Made by a program: the position numbers and the translations under genes
The notes under the pieces: generated by a model
The model's database searches: none
What the model was told of the DNA's origin: nothing
What the model saw: only the letters and a program-made list of their open reading frames with translations
Part shown: positions 1 through 12,779 of the stretch, in pieces
Numbering within the stretch: position 1 is the stretch's first letter
Layout of the letters: each line of letters starts with the position of its first letter
DNA from: Pinus tabuliformis
Taxonomy: Eukaryota; Streptophyta; Pinopsida; Pinales; Pinaceae
Reading direction: 5' to 3'
Assembly: GCA_031772625.1 (NCBI GenBank)
Contig: CM062816.1
Location: forward strand, 1,667,939,385 to 1,668,003,384
DNA: 64,000 nt

Positions 1-1165
1 TAGCCCGCTGATTTTCTCATTTGTGGAGGAATAGAGCCTCTCAGAATATTTCTTTAGATAAACATTGAGTTAAGCTTCTTGAGGTTCCCCAATTCCATCG
101 GCAAAAGGCCTAAGAGACTCGCATTGGTGATGAAGGATTTATGTTTGTTGTTTATTCCCATCACTAGGAGACAAATCATTCTTCCGGGGAGTTGATCTCA
201 ACTCTTGTTGGAAAGAGGCATCGAATTGATGAAATTTGTGTTGAATGTGTTGGTGTAGTGGGTTATAATATAGATTGCAAATTGAAATGTGTAAGGCAAG
301 GAATTGTTGATTTGGAAGAGTGTGTTGAAAGTAAGTAGTTATATTCCTTCTATTTGTTCCGGGTAATTTGTTAAGATTCAAGAGGATCCGATTCTTGAAG
401 AGTCAAGTATCATTTTTATAACTGAACCGTAACTTGAAGAAGACTACTCTGTGATAACTAAATATTCCTCTATGGGTTAAAGACTGTATTTTGATGATTG
501 ATCTAAAATTTGCTTGGTGAGGAAAATTGTTATACTTCTGGGAGATGACGGATGTAGAATCCTGATAGACAAGTCAATGAATTGTGTCCAATTCATGACC
601 AAAACTCGTTGGTTTAAACTTGTGTTAAGTGAATATGAACCATTTAAATTGTTCGTAGAAATTGAGGTGCACAAAGATTGCAAGCATTGAGAATCGATTC
701 CTTGTGTGACTTGGACCATTGATGAACTGTTGTGTGAATGAGTGTCTGAGTTGCAGGGGTGTTTGAAATATTGAAGTTTAGACTAGGCAGGGCATTTACT
801 ATTTTTGGTAGCATAATGAGTTTCTTGTAACCATTGTTGGATTCCTGTGACATTTGTTAAACCCTGTAACATGCTTACTCTTTAGATAATTTCAGTTTGA
901 AGGTTTTTTTAATCTATGAGTATTACTGGGCATATGGTAACAAGAATTTGTACTATATTGTATTTTGAATAGAAGAGAGGTAGGGAGAGACTTTGAGAAA
1001 TCTTGCGGGGTTTCTTCCTACTATTCATTATAGGAATAGGGATTTCCTGTAACTGGATGAATAGTGAGTTAGATTTGGTAAAGAGTAATTTTGGTGGAGG
1101 AATAGGGATTTTCTGTAACAAGATGAATAGTGAGTTAGATTTGGTAAAGAGTAATTTTGGTGGCA
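1..1165 (+). mobile_element. Probable LTR remnant ending at a degenerate primer-binding site
   Basis: No sustained reading frame is visible here. The segment ends immediately before a stretch resembling a primer-binding site for initiator methionine tRNA (1171-1188). That is where the 3' end of a 5' LTR would lie, so I infer an LTR whose left end is outside the window or eroded. A 66-bp tandem duplication (1032-1163) sits at its right end. I could not find a matching 3' LTR downstream; the sequence from 3300 on does not resemble it. An unrelated intergenic origin is possible. Confidence 0.3.
1032..1163. repeat. 66-bp tandem duplication
   Basis: Two adjacent copies, 1032-1097 and 1098-1163, share nearly all positions, including the run from AGGAATAGGGATT to AATTTTGGTGG. 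The few differences lie around the CTGTAAC segment, so the duplication is fairly recent compared with its surroundings. Confidence 0.85.
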
Positions 1166-1170
1166 CTTAG

Positions 1171-1188
1171 AGTATCATAGCAGGCTCA
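1171..1188 (+). other. PBS-like site (tRNA-Met type)
   Basis: AGTATCATAGCAGG resembles the plant retrotransposon primer site GGTATCAGAGC(A), with two changes in the core. It would mark the LTR-to-internal boundary of a plus-strand element. The match is weak, so this is tentative. Confidence 0.3.
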
Positions 1189-1319
1189 TTTATGCTTTTT
1201 CAAGTGATTGAAAACACAATTGTCAGATATTTGTGTATTACAAGTTTAGAGTGAAAGAACACTGAAATTATTTGGAAGGCAATCTACTTGGATGGGAGTA
1301 GAACAAATCGGGTTTGATA

Positions 1320-3204
1320 AGAAAGTATGAAGGAAAAATGTTCTAAGGTTGAAAGGACATTGAAATGACTACAACAACAAAGTCAACAAGAAGATAAAGG
1401 AGACTGCAGCAGCAGTGTGTATGTTCACAGAGTTCAAACAAAGAGGTATAGTGGTCTTATGTTTTCAATCAATAGATGAAGTAAATTATTGATTACAAGT
1501 AGCAGTAAGGAAAGTGTTGGTGGTAACTCTTACAACAGTTGTGACAAAATAAAAGAGCATGTGAGGCTCTCAATGAAGAAAAGTTTCTGACGAGGAACCC
1601 TACATACAGGAAGTTGTAAACAAATTTTCAATTGAAGTGGGAAAAGAAGGAGGACAAGTGAGTGTTCTCAAGATAAGATGAAAGTGCAGGTGCCTGAGGA
1701 GAAAGGAGTGCTCAATAAGGTTCGAAGGGAGATAACCTTGAAATACCGAAAGGATGAGCTAAGGAGAAAGCATGGTTAAGTATTGGTTGATAGGCCAATG
1801 GAGAAGGCTTGTTAGGTAGACTTGACTACAACTCAAAGTGGGAAAGAGAAGGCTCACAAAGAGAGAGTGGAGATTCCTATTGATAGTCATAACAAAGGTT
1901 CAGGGACAAGCCATAAAAGAATGAAAAATGAAGAGTTTGATAGAGAACTCACTGAGATAAAAGTACATTTGGATGTACTAATGGAGCTGCTATGGGAAGG
2001 AGAGGAATACCAAAGATGTAGATGAACTCTGCGAAAGAAAGTGAAGTGAAATATGTTGCAAGTAAAGGTGAAGAATGAGAAGCTCATAGGATTTTACCTT
2101 AAACAAAGGATAATGACTGAAGAAAGAGGTTGCATTTCTGAAACAGGTTAAGGGCATGTACTCAGAGAAGAAGATGATAATATATTTCTTGAGAATCCCG
2201 TGGATTGCTTGGAAATTCCATATCATCATGAACATTTGATGACCGAGACAACATAGGAGACTAAAGAACACTATGCTTTCGAGCTAATAATTTGTGTTTG
2301 GTTGTAGGTTATAAAGGTGATGAAAATGAACAACTATCTACAAATGTTATACAGGAAGGCATGTCTTATGAACACATCCAAAGTAAATATCACTTGCAAT
2401 TAGTAATTGGAATTTTCAAAGCACCACTATAACAGCCTATTGACCCAAGAACCAAGACACTTGGCATGTGACGATAATAATGAGGGGGGCAAAGAAGATG
2501 AGGAACAGTTACTGAAAGTTGTTACAAAAGAAGGTAAAGATGAGGGGTCGATTCATGAAGATAACTCTACATAACAACATTCAAATTTAATGCTGTTGAA
2601 ATTTGAAGAAGAATCAAAGTTTTTGGAAGCATAGTTGATTAATGCAAAGATTGGTAAGGACTACATCGAGTTTTCATATCTAATGGGAACCGGTTCTAAG
2701 AAGCATATGAGAATGCTAAACCATAGGGGAATGATTAAGGAACTTGAAGAAGAAAGGATTGCCTTGAAAGATGCAAAGCGTGATGAGGGTGTTGTAGGAA
2801 GTGAACTAAAAGTTCAAAGAGAACTCAATGCATTGGAAAGGATAGACAATAAGAAAAACAAGCAAGTTGTGTAAGAGAACATCCTTGTAGATAAGAATGC
2901 ACCTCAAGAATGGCACAAGGAAAATATTTACTATGATGTGTATAGAAGTTGAGGTTTTGAAGAGCAAGATTTGTCTTTCATGATGTGGAAATGGAGGGAG
3001 TGTCCAAGAACATTATATACTTGGGAAGTTATACAAGCTACTAGCAGAGAGTTTGGAGCTTTAATACTAACAAGAGAACAATCTATGAATTTAGATAAGA
3101 AATTGAAACCAACAAAGAAGTATAGTGGAAAAAGAGTTTTCATAACTCTTACTCATCAAGGTATTATTGAGATAAAGAAACTTGAATGGGGACTTAGCAT
3201 GTAA
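1320..3204 (+). pseudogene. Broken Lys/Glu-rich coding remnant, family not recognised
   Basis: Short open pieces on the plus strand (1822-2025, 2635-2874, 2971-3204) are separated by stops and frame changes. They share a hydrophilic, Lys/Glu-rich composition, with helical stretches such as MIKELEEERIALKDAK near 2730. The last piece has a more folded look (around WKWRECPRTLYTW and GKRVFITLTHQGIIEI). The segment begins just after the PBS-like site, so it could be the gag-side internal region of an eroded LTR element, possibly carrying non-retroviral sequence. I see no zinc knuckle, protease, RT or integrase motif, and I assign no function. Confidence 0.3.
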
Positions 3205-3299
3205 GGGAAAAAATGTTTTCTGACAGAAACAAAATACCTTCTAGAAAGTCAAAATGACAGAAGGAATGATGAGGGAGAAATCTGTTGAAGAATCTAGGG

Positions 3300-4330
3300 A
3301 AAAGTAGTGTAGTGTGATTCTTCGTTACATGATAACAATTTGTGGATTGTTTTTACTTTGTTTGTTAGGTTATGCTTCTTCTTCTTCTTATTAGTGCATA
3401 TGTGTGTACTTCATCAAACTTCTACCAAAACAAAATAACAAGAACACAAAGTTTGGCTCTCTTTCAGGAACAAAACCTCTCCACTCTTGAGAGGAAAACC
3501 CTTGGTAAGTTTTCTCTTATTGAATATTCTTATTCGAACAACTTCCAAACCCTAGACCCTTGACTAGGATATCCTCCAAGCATAATTCAAATCCTTCCTC
3601 TTTCTGCACTATGTCTTCCTACACATGGACCTTTGTTTTCTGGCACTTTTCTCCTCAACACTTCATCCTTCTTCTACTACTTAGACTTCTTTTCTTCTTA
3701 GGATACCCTAGGATATTAGGGCCTCTTTACTTCGTTATAGGGAGAACCTTCTTCGCTTTCCTTTGGATACCTTTTAGGCCTAGATACATATCCAAATGAG
3801 GCCTCTAAGAGAACTTCCTTCAACTGTTGTCAAATCTGCAAAAGTTGACTTCTGAAATCTTCGCACATGTGGACAAAAACCCTAAAAACAGTCTCCTTCT
3901 TCTCGATGTCTATTCCTTCTTCTTCGTTGGTTGAGGAGGCCTTATAGTCCTTGTCTCTTAGCCCAAAACCAAGATACTTGTCACTATAATTTCCTTTTGT
4001 AGGAATCCTCCTTTATCTTCACATGTGTGGCTGTTGATGCCCTATAAAATGTCTCCTTACCTTCGTTGTTCTGCCTCCTTATCTCATTGTCCTTGTAACC
4101 CTTTTATTTGGCTTTTATTCATCCTTCTTATTCCTCTTTTTGTTTGTAGATTTCAGAGTGAATTCGTTATCCTTTTAAGGAGTGGACAACCTCTATAAAT
4201 AGAGGTATGTCCCTCCTCTTCAAGCCAACTTGACTGTCCATTAGGCTGACTTGACAGTTTCATTGTAATACATCTTTTATTCATTATTTTGCTGCTTAAA
4301 GGCTTCATTGTTGCTAAGAGAGGATTTGAC
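3300..4330 (+). mobile_element. LTR-like non-coding segment with TATA box
   Basis: This segment is pyrimidine-rich with TTCTTCTT runs. It then holds a TATA-like box (4190-4205) and, about 70 bp further, ATTGTAATACATC and TTTATTCATT, a layout common in plant LTRs (promoter followed by R/U5). It follows the broken coding remnant and could be its 3' LTR. No second copy is present in the window to prove that. Confidence 0.28.
4190..4205 (+). promoter_or_regulatory. TATA-like palindrome
   Basis: CCTCTATAAATAGAGG contains the plant TATA consensus TATAAATA inside a near-perfect palindrome. A start site would be expected about 30 bp downstream. No gene follows, so if it ever worked it was probably a retroelement promoter. 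Confidence 0.35.
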
Positions 4331-4849
4331 TATGCTTGGATGTGTTCCCATGACCTTGTATGTTGACATATATGATGTAACATGCCCTCAAAGGGTCTCA
4401 TAATAATTACATTTTGACTTTGACTATCTAGAAGCACTTTAAAATGTACTTGACATATTTTCAATGAGCAAGAAACTCATTGAAAAATCATATAAACTAA
4501 TTTCTCTTTTCTTGAATAAATAAAAATATCAAAAATATATTTATGAGGACCTAGCCTAGTTACATTTACTTCAACAAAATCTGGAATAGAAAGTATACTT
4601 TCAAGTTGGATGACTGAGGTAAATACCTTACTAAGTTACATGTACCAAGAAAGCCTTCAAAAGGAGATAAATAGAAGTCAACTTTTGAAGGTGAGAAAAT
4701 AAATAAACATCATTAGATGAGATAGAAAACTCATCTAGGGATAGATTGGAGACAAAGGAAATTGTTAACACATATAAATAGAGCCACAAAAGCGATGTTT
4801 GAATTGCAAACATGAAACGAAGCCATGCAACGTTGGGTCATGATATTAT

Positions 4850-5770
4850 TTGTGGTCTTCAAATTTGTCAAAGTACAGGCAACAGAGTGTAGTTGAAAGA
4901 AAATATAGCAAAATCCACAGACATGACCTTCTCCAATGCACTAATAGGATTTGTTATCTCCAAGGGGGTAAGGTGAAGCTTGTGCCAAGTGAAGCCCTCA
5001 TTTTACATTTTCTCAACCCATTTCTTAACCAAATTACTTGGTTTCTTATCCAATATTCATTTTCCTACTACAGGTGCTTTGCACGTGGATCTTGAAGAGA
5101 CTTATGGTAAACAGATAAGATGTGGTTTGATCCTTTTATGGAGAGTTGTAGCTTGGAGAATATCTTCTTGAGTGGGGCATGTAAGTGTGAAGCCAAGAAT
5201 GTGTTGCATGCATTGTGATGTGGAGGAGAAATTGCGAAGTGCGCAGAGTAGAAAAAGACCACGATTTTTCTACCCAACTACATAGATATGAGCACCTTAT
5301 CACCAGTGGACATGGGTTATGGCAAGGATCATGACTAAGTACCAATGTTCTGATACCTCTCCTTTGGACAGACCCGATGACATTTTTCACCACAATTTAA
5401 AGTCGATATTAGATCTGTTGGCCATTCGGTTTTTGGGTTTCCACTTGTGTAATATCTCTGATGCTTGCCAAAGTCAAGATACCTCGACCCGATATGTTTT
5501 ACACTCTAGTTAAATGTAGAATCAACTCCGCCCAACCATCTGGGTTTTCAAATGGTTGTGCTTGGAGTTTTCGATAGGCTCAGACCCGATCCCACTTTAT
5601 GTTTGATTTAAATCCAATATCGCATCCACCACATCAGAACTCTTGTTATGACCCTCATTTAAATCTTCGATACTGCCCCGGAACCGATTTATTTCAAAAC
5701 TTCAATTTATTATGGCTCAAATCCTCCCACTATCAGATGTTTGACAGTCATGACAAACTTTAGTAATTTA
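4850..5770 (-). mobile_element. LTR-element fragment, copy 1 of a direct repeat
   Basis: This segment is clearly alignable with 8253-9195, from GGTCTTCAAATTTGTCAAAG to the end at TTTGACAGTCAT, with many substitutions and small indels. Read on the minus strand it begins like an LTR (TGTCATGACTGTC) near 5760. At 5359-5341 it contains GAGGTATCAGAACATTGGT, which resembles a tRNA-Met primer site. An internal leader then follows down to 4850. I therefore read it as LTR end, PBS and leader of a truncated element. Minus-strand open pieces within it are short and shared with copy 2, but have no recognisable domain. Confidence 0.5.
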
Positions 5771-7227
5771 TACCTAGCCTTGTCTCAAGCTTAGAGAATT
5801 TGACGTTACAGTGAATACAATGGAAACCCAATTGGAAAACGCGTGCCCATGTTGTCAATGATATATGAATGCAAAATTACTGTGGGGCTTTATTGCACTC
5901 GTCACTGATCTTTCGAGCGTTTAGGTTACTTGAGTATTTTTTTTTGGTGCCAAAACTCATTGGTATGCTTTGTGGGCAAATTATACACCCTATTAAATTT
6001 CTTGGATGGTGCCAATTATTTCCACTGTGTAGCATGAAAAAGGTGTTAAACTTGGATGCAATTTCACCCTTTCTTTAGCATTGTGACTAAGTTGTTACAA
6101 CTTTATCCTTCGTTTGCTATCACCACATAGTTGTTAGAGAAAACCAATTCTTGCTATGTAAAAATTGGTGTTTTGTTATCTTCTCTTAATTGGAGATTTA
6201 TGAGGCTTTTTCCTGGATTGAAGGCATCAATTCTTATCACTTTTGTCCTTAAAAAGGCATTACCATTGACCTCTTTTATCCTGACGTTTTACCTTTGACT
6301 GATGTCTTCTTTGTATGACTAAAAAATCTAGAAAATGTTAATGCTTCTGTATTTTCTGAAGATATAAGATATTAGCATCAAGGAACAAGAAAGTGAAAGA
6401 ACCCATCCAGTATAAACAATAATCTGGAGGCATTTTACTAACACTGCTACTCTCCCATGGCATGGCCATCAAGTGATTACCATTGGAAATGATCAAAAAC
6501 CCATTTAATTTATGCAAGAGAATAGGCAGAGGCCTAACACCTACTCTCCCATGGAAATATTTGAACGTGTGTGATTTATTTGAAGGTTAGATTTACAAGT
6601 AAGAAGAGTTCAAAATTTTCACCTTAACAAATTATAAACATACCTCTATAGCTTAGGTTTGAAATATCTGGAACTTACATTGAATCTTTGGTATTTTTCA
6701 TAATTAATATCAAGGATTGAGTAGTATTATGTGTATATGCCAGTTGATTCTCAAGAGAGGTAAGATGGTATCAGATTAAGTAGGATAACATAGGATTCCC
6801 AGGCCCCTACAGATTATGTTATACCTGAAATTTTAATTAAGATTTACTGCAATATAAATTATGAGTTCCTTCAAGAAAAACATATCAAATTCCAGGTATC
6901 TTTTCTTCTTGGTTTTCAATTTGATTTTGTATAGTATGGAAATACCTGTCATTATGGTTTCCAGTGACTACAGTATCTAATTGTGTATTTTATTAGAGAA
7001 AACTTACTCAAAATTAAATACCATATTGATTTTCTACTGTCATTTTCGTGTTCTATCAATTCTTTTTCAAAGGTTAATATATAGGCCAAGATCAATATAA
7101 TATAGTGAACGAATGTCTCATCATGAGATCATCATCGGGATTTTAAATTTCTCATTCCATCATTCTCTTCTTCTTCTTTTTATAATTGTTTTTTCACATT
7201 TTTTCCAGTGTTGGATGGAATAATGAT
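5771..7227. other. No recognisable gene
   Basis: AT-rich DNA with stops in all frames. I see no coding, RNA or element-end signal. Confidence 0.5.
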
Positions 7228-7440
7228 TTTCCTACCTATGGCATGCTGTCACCAAGGGGTTGTGTGAGGCTCAATCCAATCCTTGATGCCCCTTGGGACA
7301 GTTTTTATCCCCTAACAGTGGCTCCCACCCTCAACTCATCCCCATGAGATTTGAACCAGTGACTAGAGGGAGACTAAACCCTACACAAACCAACTGGTCT
7401 ACTCTCTACACCTCATGCATTCATTTGGGTTGTTTATCCA
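7228..7440 (-). mobile_element. tRNA-derived SINE
   Basis: On the minus strand there is a pol III A-box-like motif, TAGACCAGTTGGT (7401-7389). About 30 bp further comes a B-box, GGTTCAAATC (7357-7348). The remaining GC-richer body runs to about 7228. This spacing and order match a tRNA-derived SINE head. The segment is visibly richer in GC than its flanks. I could not identify a clear target-site duplication, so the ends are approximate. Confidence 0.6.
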
Positions 7441-7451
7441 AAGACAGATAA

Positions 7452-7650
7452 GTTTTAAACAGTAAAACCCTCCTCTGTTAGGAAAAACTTGTTTAATTTC
7501 GTTGTTGTACATTTGGATGAAGGGTTATGCCTACCAAATAAAAGTTTAAAATTTTAAACAATAAAACACCTCCTCTGTTAGGTGAAACTTCTTTAATTTA
7601 GTTGTGCATTTGGATGAAGGGTTGTGCCCATAAAATACAAGTTTGCGATG
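7452..7650. repeat. About 100-bp tandem duplication
   Basis: Two copies start at TTTTAAACAGTAAAAC (7452) and TTTTAAACAATAAAAC (7552). Both contain CCTCCTCTGTTAGG and CATTTGGATGAAGGGTT. Confidence 0.75.
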
Positions 7651-8252
7651 ATAACATAAATGCAGGTTTTATTTTATTTGTCTTTGGTTGTTCATATTGT
7701 TAGGTACTGTGTTGATGTCCACCAACAAAAATGCAGATGATAAATCATGATCATGTTTACTTCAAATGGATATTAAACCGCTTTACTATTAGGAAAAAAA
7801 CCATGTTGTGTTGAGAATTTTCCAAATTGATTCTTCCAGCAATATTTTTTATTGCTTGACATTTACTCTGTAGATTTGAGTATGCATTTCACAAAGACAT
7901 AATCTAAAGTTGGGTTTGTAGTAGTGTCTTGTAAAATGACAACAATTAGGTGCAAATTTTCTGATCGAAGGTAATGCATAGTCCTTTATAGACATGATAC
8001 GAAGTTTGTCTCTTCAAGAAGGGAAGGAACAATGCTAGAGGAATGCCAATGTTACCCTTGAATTGGGTGTCCACAATGATGAATGACTTCAACATTGCTG
8101 GCATAATTATGGGATGTTGTTAACCTAACATTTATCCATATTAACTTTGGATCTATTAAGCACTACTTTGAATCTATTAAGTCTCAAAATGTTGATTTTT
8201 CATATTGGCAGATACTTGTTGAAGTTTGGATCCTCATTACAAGAGCCGCTTA
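7651..8252. other. No recognisable gene
   Basis: AT-rich spacer between the SINE/tandem-repeat block and the second LTR fragment. Nothing supported in it. Confidence 0.5.
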
Positions 8253-9195
8253 TATTTTTGGTCTTCAAATTTGTCAAAGTGCAGGCATCAGAGTGTAGTT
8301 GAAATAAAATGTAGCAAAGTCCACATACAGGACCTCCTCCAATGCACTAACAGGATTTTTTATCTCCACATGGATAAGGTGAAGCTTGTGCCAGGTGAAA
8401 CCCTCATTTTACATTTTCTCAACCCATTTTCTTAACCCAAGTAATTGGTTTCTTACCCAATATTCATTCGCCTACTATAGGTTCTTTGCATGTGGATGTT
8501 GAAGAGACTTCTGGTAAATAGATAAGACATTATTCGATCCCTTTATGGAGCATTGTAGCTTGGAGAATATCTGCTCGAGTGGGGCATGGAAGAGGAATGC
8601 GCAAAAGTGTGTAGCCAAGACTGTGTTGCGTGCACCGTGATGTGGAGGAGAAATTGCGTAGTGCAGAGAGTAGCACAAGACCACGATTTTTCTATGCAAC
8701 TACATATACAGGAGCACCTTGTCACCAATAGGCATGGACTACAGCATGGGTCATGAATAAGTACCAAAGTTCTGATACCTCTCCTTTGGATGGAATCGAT
8801 GACATTTTTCACCACATTTTAAATTTGATATCGGATCCGTTGGCCATCGGTTTTTTGGGTTTCCACTTGTATAATATCTCCGATGCTTACCAAAATCAGG
8901 ATACCTGGACCTGGTATGTTTGACATTCCAGTCTAATGCAGAATTGGTTCTGCCCAAGCATCAGGGTTTTTCAAATGTATGTACTCGGAGTTTCCGATAG
9001 GCCTGGACCCGATCCCACTTTATGTTTGATTTAAATCCGATATTGGATCCACCACATTGGAACTCTTGTTATGACCCTCGTTTAAATCTTTGATATTGCC
9101 CCAAACACAATTTCTTTCAAAACTTCCATTTATTATGGGTCAAATCCTCCCTCTATCGGATGTTTGATAGTCATCATAATTTTTGGTTATATATC
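8253..9195 (-). mobile_element. LTR-element fragment, copy 2 of a direct repeat
   Basis: Second copy of the 4850-5770 sequence in the same orientation. The minus strand again has an LTR-like part (about 9190-8800), a primer-site-like AGGTATCAGAAC (8781-8770), then a leader to about 8253. The start differs slightly from copy 1 (TTTTGGTC here, TTGTGGTC there). Because each copy contains both LTR and internal leader, they are not simply the two LTRs of one element. Two insertions of one family or a segmental duplication explain them better. Confidence 0.5.
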
Positions 9196-9330
9196 GATTA
9201 AAATTTTCCAATAGTCATACTTTGTGTTTTGGATTCAAACGTTTTCAAACTTGTATGTACTGCTACACATACTAAGTACATATGCATAGAAATATTAATA
9301 TTGATTTTGAATTTGCATGGAAAAATGGTT

Positions 9331-9433
9331 CATTGAATTTTATATTTGGTATGTCAATGCATATCTTGCTTGAGTTATAATGTTTCCATTGAATTTTATA
9401 CTCGGTATGTCAGTGCATATCTTGCTTGAGTTA
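9331..9433. repeat. 56-bp tandem duplication
   Basis: CATTGAATTTTATA...TATCTTGCTTGAGTTA occurs at 9331 and again at 9387, with a few substitutions. Confidence 0.8.
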
Positions 9434-9579
9434 CCGCATTAACATTTGTGTTTTGGACTTAAATTTTTTTAATTTTGGCAGGGTAGCGAGTCTAGCTTAT
9501 GCTTGTGTTGGCGCTCAAAGAATTCTTGTCATTGGACACCTATAACATTAAATGTTTTGAACAGCCTCTGTGGATGTGC

Positions 9580-9580
<1 letters not shown>

Positions 9581-9626
<46 letters not shown>

Positions 9627-9637
9627 TGTATGTATGT
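9581..9637. repeat. Compound microsatellite (TA)n(TATG)n
   Basis: About 18 bp of TA pass into about ten TATG units. Apparent Tyr/Met/Cys-Val reading frames across it are artefacts of the repeat. Confidence 0.95.
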
Positions 9638-12225
9638 TTGTTTGGTTTGGTTTTTCATGCATGATATGGAAGTGTGTAAGAAATTAACCGAACCTGAAGC
9701 ACCCTCAACGCTTCTCATAGTTGTTGGTAAAACTTTGATGAAGATTAAGTTTTGTATGATTTTAGGCTTAGAAAAATAAAAGTTGCATTTCTGGTTTATT
9801 GATGGGGTTTTACTTTAGCGTTTTAAGCTAAATTATGTTTTTATATATATTAAAATTTAAAATAAAAACCACTGGACAAGTATCTTTCTTCTAACCTTTT
9901 TATTTTCAAAACCAAAGATACTCTTCCCACGAAGGATTTCTCTTACTTTTCTTTAAAATAACTTCTAAGGGTCACCTTTACTTTACCTTCAAACTAACTC
10001 ACAAAGGAGTGTTCTTCCTTCGAAATAAGGTCTAGCAACAATCCTAAGTGGTCACCGGATACTTTGGATACTTATTTCCAAAGGTGTAGTACCAAATACA
10101 AGTGAAAATAACCTAAGAATTGGCATTTTCTTTTTACAAATGATTTGTGCTTTTAAAGGACGATAAAATTTTAAATAAAAAGTATTTTATTAAAATTAAT
10201 ATTAATTATATGGTACTCATGGCAGTTATATGGTACACATGATATCTGGCATTGTTCAAAGCATATGAGAATATAAGACTTAATCATGGATTACAAAAGC
10301 ATAGTTGATGCAACAATTGAATGATGACCCAAAATTTGGGTATATAAATTGTATTGCTTTCTTTTCCATGCACTGATTGCTTTGTAAGTGAGCCCTTTGT
10401 TGGTCTATGGAAGCTCTTTTATTGGGGTTAATCAATATTATGGTGCTTATATGAGGCTCTTTTATTGGGGTTAATCAATATTATGGTGTTTATTTTATTC
10501 ACTCAATTATTGAAAAGTTCTCAGTGAAAAATTTCATGTTGTGGTTGCTTCATAGTATAAGCCAATTGATGCAAGGTTTTTCATCGTACCTTTCTTCACC
10601 TTAGACATACATCGTACAATCATTCAGGTTTTCTAATAATTGACTTGTCTAAATAATCCAAAAGATATCTATGGCCAAAAGTTTCTGAGCATGCCAAGAG
10701 TCGTGTCCAGGAGATGCTTGAGCCTTTGGTTAACTGTTCAACAAGTTCTTGGTATGTTTCTTTATGTTATAACTACATTCTAGATTGAGGCCTATGAGGT
10801 GCAGTTTTAGCTTGCGGGATTGAGTTTTGTTTGTAAAAGTAACTAAAATTAAATATTTTGTAACAACTAGCAACCATTTGTGTCCTCTTTAAAAGTTATA
10901 ATTCTTGTTCTCACACAAAAGGTGTTGTTGCTATACATGTTACTTTAATTGGTAAAATTGGTTTAAGGTTTGTTACCACTCATAATGGTGTTAAGGTTTG
11001 TTGGGCATAAAACCAACGTGGTTGTCAAGAGGTTTCACTTTCTTAACTCGTATGCATAGAGATTTACAATGCATATTTTGATGAATTTCAAGTTAGTAAA
11101 TACAAATCTTATTCTCAACAATGATTTTCAATTTAGTATTTGTTAGCAGAATTGTTTGGTAGAGGTCAGGTTTTGCTTTAAAAATTATAAAAACCCCAAA
11201 TCACTATCGACTTGCCCTTTACACCTTCTATGCAAATGCTAGTTTATATATATATATCTTTTTTATACTATGAATATTTTTTTTTTTCATTTAAAAAAGA
11301 CTTATAATTTTAAATTTAACAGTAAAAAATTAAATATGTTCTTTACATTAGAATATAAAATGCATTTCTCCATACAAAAAATTAAATATACAAATGTCTA
11401 AATTATTTATCTCTCTTTACCTTACTCTCATGCATGCATATACATTCATTATTTAAATTGATAAAAATATTTAGTACTAAATACTTGTAATAATTAAAAT
11501 TTCTATCAAATTAATTTTCAATATATTTTAAAATTTATATAATACATTATACAAAATTGAAATTTGATATTATTATTTTTAATAAAATGACCATGTTTTA
11601 TCATTTAAACCATAATCGAATTTTTTAAATTTAAAATGCATAAACTTACAACTTAAATTATAACTTTCCTACTTTTCACTTGGACAAAAGTGACTAAATT
11701 TCTTTAAAACAACAAAATTAAAACCAATCTTTCATTTAAACTCATTACAGTAACACTAACGATTTTGCATGTTAATTGTAGATATACCTGCAGCTTAAGG
11801 CATTCCCTGTAAAGCACGGATCGCTATTTCCTCTTTAGTAGGTTAATCCATGTTGATATTTTATTATTAATATAATTATTGAAAGCCAGGTTGAATTTTT
11901 ATCAGAAAAATCACTATTCCCTTTTTTTAACAGGTTCATCACGGTTGATATTTTATTAATATGGTTATTGATATCGATGTTGACTTTCCACCAAGGAAAA
12001 TAAGTTTCTGGGACCTGTAAATGCATTCTGTTACAGCGAATATACTAAACCATGTTTTTCACTATTGTTATACAAGGAACGAGAACTAATTATATGGGAA
12101 AATAGAAAAAAATTGTTATATAATTTATTTATTAATTATAATTTTATTTTTTTAGGTTTTATATTCTATGGATTTTCAAAAATTATATAATTTTTTTTTA
12201 ATTTTTTACTTTGGAATTTAACAAA
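9638..12225. other. No recognisable gene; AT-rich spacer
   Basis: Stops occur in every frame and A/T content rises strongly after about 11250. The only clear structure is a direct duplication of 33 bp (GCTCTTTTATTGGGG...ATTATGGTG) at 10413 and 10456. Confidence 0.5.
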
Positions 12226-12229
12226 ATAA

Positions 12230-12513
12230 TCCGGCCTGGAGTATGCCGTAAAACTGCTTCTGCTTGGCTAAGAGCTCGTCTTCCTCGGACGTAAGGAAAC
12301 AGGGTAACGGCCCAAGACCCAGAGGCATCTGGCAGGAGTGAAAGCCTGCGCCCTTACGGACCACCAGCGGTTATTACAGGTGGCGTGGTTTTCCTTGATA
12401 ACAGTGATGAGTCAAACCAACATTCGCGGATAGCAGCCAGAGATGGCTGTCCTCACTGTTGGTTTGACACCTGAGTTTGATAGGTTTTGCCACCTTCGGG
12501 AAAAAAAAAAAAA
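12230..12513 (+). ncRNA. Structured, retroposed RNA-like island with box C/D geometry
   Basis: This is a sharply bounded GC-rich island in very AT-rich DNA, ending in 13 consecutive A (12501-12513), as a retroposed transcript would. It holds GTGATGA (12404-12410, box C consensus RTGATGA). An 11-bp perfect stem follows, GTCAAACCAAC at 12411-12421 with its complement at 12458-12468, then CTGA (12471-12474, box D). Boxes C and D set directly against a hairpin resemble the 3' domain of U3-type C/D snoRNA. GGAGTGAAAGCC (about 12336) recalls U3 box B. I do not find the U3 5' boxes A'/A, so it may be truncated, another C/D RNA, or a SINE with this shape by chance. Confidence 0.33.
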
Positions 12514-12779
12514 TAATCATTATCAAAATTATAATTTTGATAATGTTATATTTAAATTTATTTTTTATTTTTTATTTGTTATTCCTTAATGGGGTGAATG
12601 AATGGAAAGATGTGGGTCTCGGGGAGGGTGCTTGCTGCTCCACTAATCCTTTTGATTATTAAGAAGGGCTAGCATGGTACATTTCTACTATGCAACTTCG
12701 TGTGTGGGTTATTTCAACTTCAATGTATAAAAGTTTTAAGTTAATTGATGGGATGATGGTTGAGGTTCAGAGAAACGCA

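Noticed and set aside
9499-9779. Open frames with repeated Tyr/Met/Cys/Val
   Set aside because: They run across the (TA)n(TATG)n microsatellite and have no domain outside it.
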